Below are positions 59,831 to 64,000 of a DNA stretch of 64,000 nt, in pieces (the stretch's first letter is position 1; each line of letters opens with the position of its first letter). The notes under the pieces are model-generated. The model was not told the origin of the DNA and searched no databases. It saw only the letters and a program-made list of their open reading frames with translations. Both the position numbers and the translations under genes were made by a program. The DNA is from Rostratula benghalensis (lineage: Eukaryota; Chordata; Aves; Charadriiformes; Rostratulidae): positions 4,340,491 through 4,404,490 of the forward strand of contig VXAI01000019.1 in NCBI GenBank assembly GCA_013399305.1, in the 5' to 3' direction.

Positions 59831-62800
59831 TTGGGCCTCTGACATAAACCATCTTTCACATCAGGGCTTTGGGGAGGGGGAAGTAAACATCTGTGCCCCT
59901 CAGCTCCTTGTTTATTCACTGCGGCATAATAAAAGGCAATGGTAATTTGACAGAAGACGTCTTGAAATGACTATTTCTTTTCGTTGACTTTTTGTTTGTT
60001 TCTTTTTCTCCCCAGGTAATCCTTGACGCTATGGATATACTCTTTAGAATAAGAGGAGGCTTGGATCTTGCGTTTCAGCTAGCAACTACTGATGGTGTGT
60101 CTGTAAGACTGCAATAGATTTCTTGCTAAAAGGGTATTTACGTAAATGTTAATTAATTAGCTACAATGCTTATTATTTTGGCATTTCACCAGATGTTAAG
60201 CACCTTTTCCCAAACCTGTAAATACTAAGTACAAAAAATATTATCTACCTCCTTTAATTTTCTGGCAGTGCTTTTCCGTTGTGTGTTTTCTGTTTTTGTT
60301 TGAAGTTACGTTCAAATTGCTGGGTTTAGGTTATTTCATTTGCATGCTTCTGCCTATGGATATGGTGTTGGGATCACTTCTGTGTTAAAATCCAAAGCTG
60401 ACCCTGAAATTCCAAACAAACGGATAATAACTTGATGGAAATTAATTCATTATAGGAGGATGATATTAGTAACACAGTTTTGAGATGGCGATCCAGCCTT
60501 TCTACGGAAATAGAGAATGAAGAAGCTGACTAGTTACTCTGCTGAATACAGGTGGGATTGGCTACTGCAGTTCCACGTGGAATTGGCACTAGCCCATGTG
60601 GCATTGAAGAGGCTCCTCTAGTCCCAAGCTCTTGCAGTGAGGTGACATTCGCTTCAGAAAGCCTGCCCAAAGCTCTCAGCAGCCACTGCGTGAAAGGAGG
60701 GTGTCTTCATCTCAACTGTAGCTCATTCTGCATTTTAAAAGGATGTATTTTTACTAAAAACTTTGAATTTAGTGCTGGTGAACCCTGAAAGGGAACTCAG
60801 GCTTACTTCGGTTAATGCTGTGGAATAGAAACATTGGATGAGTTGGCCTAATGCACAGCAGCTTGCACAGTCACTTGCATCCTCAGAGAAAGGCTGTTTA
60901 TTTGGCTTTGTTTACAGTGTGGCAAATTTTACCCACAGTGAAGCAGAGTGATATTCACGTAGTCCCAGTGGATGGTATTCACACCAATTAGTCTGTAAAG
61001 ATGGCAGACCACTCCTTTGAAGGCCCAGAGTTTTTCTTTTGGAGGAGATTTAGCTAAATATGTTGGGGTTTGTTTGATTATTTTTTTTTTTAATTATTAT
61101 TTTCTGATACTGTAGTTTTTACAGACTTCTAGTGCAAAAGTCATCTAATAGTGGCCAAGTCTCAGTTAATGCATTAAAGAAATACAACTCAGCATTGTCT
61201 TTGATAGCTTGTTAGGCTTTGTACAGCTCGTTGCATTCTAAGTAAAGGTTGTTAATCTCCTCGGTGAGGCAAACAGCCCTGGTAATTCCCAAAAGTTGCT
61301 CTGTTACATCCATTATTGGCTCAGCTTGTAAGGAATGGGTGAAACTTGAAAAAGTCAAGTCTGGCTCTGAAAGACAACCGTTCCCCATGGGTAATAAAGA
61401 CTCAGACTGTACATAGAAATTCTTTTGCAGCTGCAGGCTTGGTTAAGAGTTACTGATGTGAGAACTGGCTACAGTGCAAGGTTATTCTGTAATTCAGTCA
61501 GCATTTCTTACCTGACGGTGTCTAAGAAAAATGGTGTGCTTTTGTTGAGGGGATATGAGTATGTGAGACAGACCTGCTAAGTGAAACCTCATCTCAGATT
61601 TGGTTTACACAGCCATTTTTCTGATCATAAGAGCACTTAGGCTTTAACTCCCAAGTCGAAACATGTCAATTTTACTATTTATTTTTTAAAAGGTATACCC
61701 AGCAGCTCTGACAAAACTGCGGGAATTTTCTAGGCTAATTGTATCCTTATTGTGTTTCAGAGGCATCAACAAAAAAGGCATTAGGATATGTTTTCAGTGA
61801 TCTTGCAAACAAACTGTCCTCGGATGTCCTTGTCTTCAGAATCTGCCACAGTTCAATCTACGTGTGGCCTAACAGTGGCATGAGCACTGTTCCAGAGCTG
61901 ACTGATGATTCTCCCTGTAAGGAGATAAGGCGGTTTATACAGTGAGTATATTTAAAAAACATGTAATTTGTTTTAAATGATTAATTTCCTATTACAGAAA
62001 TTCCTTTCTCTGTTGATACTTCAGATCTGACCAAGATGATGAGACCAAACGAAAGCTTGGCAAAAAAAAGGATAAAAGGTCACAAGACACGGTAAGTGTC
62101 TCACCACACCAATAAATTATATCAGATGACCTATAATTTAAAAATATTTAGATCTACCTTCTGTAGGGTTTTCTGTACACACAGACTTGGACACGACTTA
62201 AAAGAATCCTTTTAAAGGTGAAGGTGAATAAAAAGATCCATCTACAGTAGATTGGCTCGTAGAAGTTTGGTTTTTAACATTGCCAGCTTTATTTTAAGCC
62301 CATTTCCAGTGTTGGAGATGTACTGATGGCATCTTTCTGTCTGCAGCAGCAGGTAGTCAATGTAGACCTCATGTTGGAAATGACATCTTCGGTAGCAGCT
62401 TTGGCTCCCATCATTGAAAGGGAAAGTAAGGAGCACCACTACATTAACATGACCTTGCCAGTTGATGTCGCTGTATCTGTTTCTCCAGAAGAAACATGGG
62501 GAAAGTAAGTGTCACCCTGAACTTGTGATTTTTCAGCCTCTTTTTCTTTGAAATAATGAAGAAAAGCCCTTGTATCACATCATTAGTCAGTTTAATGAAG
62601 TAGCATGCAGTAATTTTTCTAATGGAGTTTAACTGTGGTTAATGAAAGCTCCCGTAGGTAGCTGTTAGTTTTAATAATCTGGAGGAACAATCCTTTTGCT
62701 GTCTACAAAAATCAGTTTCCCCATGTCTCATAGATTTGATAACTCATAACCACCACTTAGCAAGGAATTGAGGAAGTCGGGAGAATGTTCTGAAAATTCT

Positions 62801-63453
62801 TGTAAATAAGTGAGTGTGCAGAAAAGTGCGAGTTGGAGTGGATTTGGTGAGTCTTTGTAATGTTGGTACTACGTTAGGGGCTACAGCTGGGTGGGTGAAG
62901 CTGGAAAACAATGAGTATTCTTTCCTTGCAGTTTTTCTATAGGATTTGATTCTGAAAGATGGTAAATGGGGTACATAAAATAAAAAATAAACCCCAAACC
63001 TATATAGTCATAGATGTAACTTTCACTTTGGCAAATGCTCGTAATGGTTACGTTTCTGATGTGATGACAGCAGGGTACCTGCCTTCTGGATCACTGGAAT
63101 ATTTTCTGTGGACAAACGTGCTTTTCAGTAAAGCACGATGAGGCTCTGTCTTATATGCATATATTTGCATATAAATATTGTATAACTGTCGGGGTTCTGA
63201 GGAAAAAATGATCCACCATCACTGTTCTACTTCTAAAATATTCTTCCTCATCCTTTGCAGAGTACAAAATCTCCTGGTGAAAGCAATTCACAGGCAATTA
63301 AGTGACATGGAAAGGTGCATCATGAAATACTTAAAGGGAACATCAATTGTGGTGCCGGAACAATTTCATTTCATGTTACCAGGAAAAAATGATCTCGTCA
63401 CAATCTCATATCCTACAGGTATTTCTGATGATCAACTGGAAAGCTACAGAAAG
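59622..63453 (+). CDS. UFSP2: UFSP2, UFM1-specific protease 2, 5' part (runs off the window)
   Basis: Cysteine protease that matures the ubiquitin-like modifier UFM1 and removes it from substrates, mainly at the ER. Six coding exons are visible: 59622-59663, 60016-60094, 61761-61941, 62025-62091, 62347-62504 and 63261-63453, encoding 240 residues. Recognised segments are [73 protein letters not shown] and [11 protein letters not shown], which follow human UFSP2 closely. This is the noncatalytic N-terminal half. The catalytic Cys and Asp/His lie in exons beyond 64,000. The ATG has A at -3. Confidence 0.96.
60016..60094 (+). CDS. UFSP2: UFSP2 coding exon 2
   Basis: Encodes [20 protein letters not shown] and QLATTD. 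Acceptor is TCTCCCCAG and donor is GATG|GTGTGT, a non-consensus but valid GT donor. Phase 0 in and 1 out. Confidence 0.95.
60095..61760 (+). other. UFSP2 intron 2
   Basis: No CR1 copy and no exon recognised. A 78-codon open frame at 60,552-60,788 resembles no known protein. Confidence 0.75.
61761..61941 (+). CDS. UFSP2: UFSP2 coding exon 3
   Basis: Encodes [34 protein letters not shown] and [17 protein letters not shown]. Acceptor is TGTTTCAG and donor is CA|GTGAGT. Phase 1 in and 2 out. Confidence 0.96.
62025..62091 (+). CDS. UFSP2: UFSP2 coding exon 4
   Basis: Short, highly charged exon ([20 protein letters not shown]). Only 83 nt of intron precede it. It contains a run of eight A at 62062-62069. 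Donor is ACG|GTAAGT. Confidence 0.94.
62347..62504 (+). CDS. UFSP2: UFSP2 coding exon 5
   Basis: Encodes [48 protein letters not shown]. The acceptor is a tandem CAGCAGCAG. Use of the first AG gives DTQQVV, which aligns with human DMHQIV; the later ones would drop one or two Gln. Confidence 0.94.
63261..63453 (+). CDS. UFSP2: UFSP2 coding exon 6 (last in window)
   Basis: Encodes [38 protein letters not shown] and [17 protein letters not shown]. Acceptor is CTTTGCAG and donor is AAG|GTAAAG in phase 0. The next human exon begins ELHDLF and is not found before 64,000. Confidence 0.96.
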
Positions 63454-64000
63454 GTAAAGCCAACAAATACAACAGAACCTGACTTTTAATTTTTTTATTT
63501 TTTTTTTAGTTATTATTGTAATGGAAGCATTGGTAAAGCTTTTCATTTAGCCAATGCAGAATAAATACTAACAGATACTGATACTTCATAAATTTATTGT
63601 AACTGAGGCAGTATACTAAATGTTGGAAGCATGATTTATTAGAAGTTCTTTTATAAAATCTATCAGATCTCACTTTTGTAAAGGAACAATAGAAACTTCA
63701 AACTACGTGCAATTTGGTTTAGATAAAACCTATCTAAATTATGCTTCTGGTACTGGATTCTTTGAGTAGCTCCACTTCCATGGTAGAATATCAGATTACC
63801 TGTAGCATGTTACTACTTTCAGGCTTCAGTGTGTGTCCTGAAAGCGTTGGGGGTTTTGTGGGGTTTTTCTGAGCTTGCTTTTGTTGGTTTATTTGTTGTC
63901 TTCTGAGTCAGCACATCTAGAAAAAGGCATACGGGAATATTGATGATGTGGAAAACGTCATGATGTGGTGGTCCATTCTGATTAGAGGTTGCAGTTACAC
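63454..64000 (+). other. UFSP2 intron 6, incomplete
   Basis: Intronic sequence to the end of the window. Nothing else recognised. Confidence 0.8.

Noticed and set aside
59316..59919. Open frames of 159-178 codons on the - strand over the CpG island
   Set aside because: Stop-poor GC-rich DNA gives long frames by chance. They are Pro/Arg/Ala-rich, overlap UFSP2 exon 1 and resemble no known protein.
1..64000. CRISPR arrays, prokaryotic operons, tRNA or rRNA genes, intact retroviral genes
   Set aside because: Looked for by eye and not seen. The intron-containing vertebrate genes and CR1 content make prokaryotic systems implausible.

Overview
This is bird nuclear DNA. The genes have introns with canonical GT/AG junctions, coding density is low, and the dominant repeat is CR1, the avian LINE. 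At least fourteen truncated CR1 copies lie on both strands. No bacterial, viral or mobile accessory system is present. No gene order beyond this window can be seen, and the bird order cannot be told from the sequence.

Layout. Positions 1 to about 17,150 are gene-poor, with CR1 copies, homopolymers, one CpG-rich patch near 3.8-4.1 kb and a 38-base C tract. PDLIM3 (ALP, actinin-associated LIM protein) runs on the + strand with coding exons from 17,329 to 39,943. Nine coding exons are resolved. They include an exon matching the skeletal-muscle ALP isoform (29,392-29,579) and a pair matching the other, smooth-muscle-type isoform (30,064-30,131 and 34,272-34,535). About 41-49 kb has no recognisable gene. 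CFAP96 (formerly C4orf47) is complete on the - strand in seven coding exons, 57,438 down to 49,131 (310 residues). UFSP2, the UFM1-specific protease 2, starts on the + strand at 59,622 and leaves the window after six coding exons (240 residues). Its catalytic domain lies beyond the window.

The order PDLIM3 - CFAP96 - UFSP2 and the relative strands match the human 4q35.1 block. The human neighbour CCDC110, expected between PDLIM3 and CFAP96, is not visible. The three genes do not form a pathway: a Z-disc scaffold, a ciliary protein and a UFM1 protease. CFAP96 and UFSP2 are head to head, with a CpG island at the UFSP2 end of the gap that may serve both.

No unknown system was found. The most informative sequence-level observation is the reading-frame logic of the PDLIM3 alternative exons: inclusion of exons 4+5 together, or skipping of exons 4-6, gives premature stops, while the unusual 4-to-6 joining stays in frame. 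Next is a 100-nt AG-free, pyrimidine-rich zone before exon 6.
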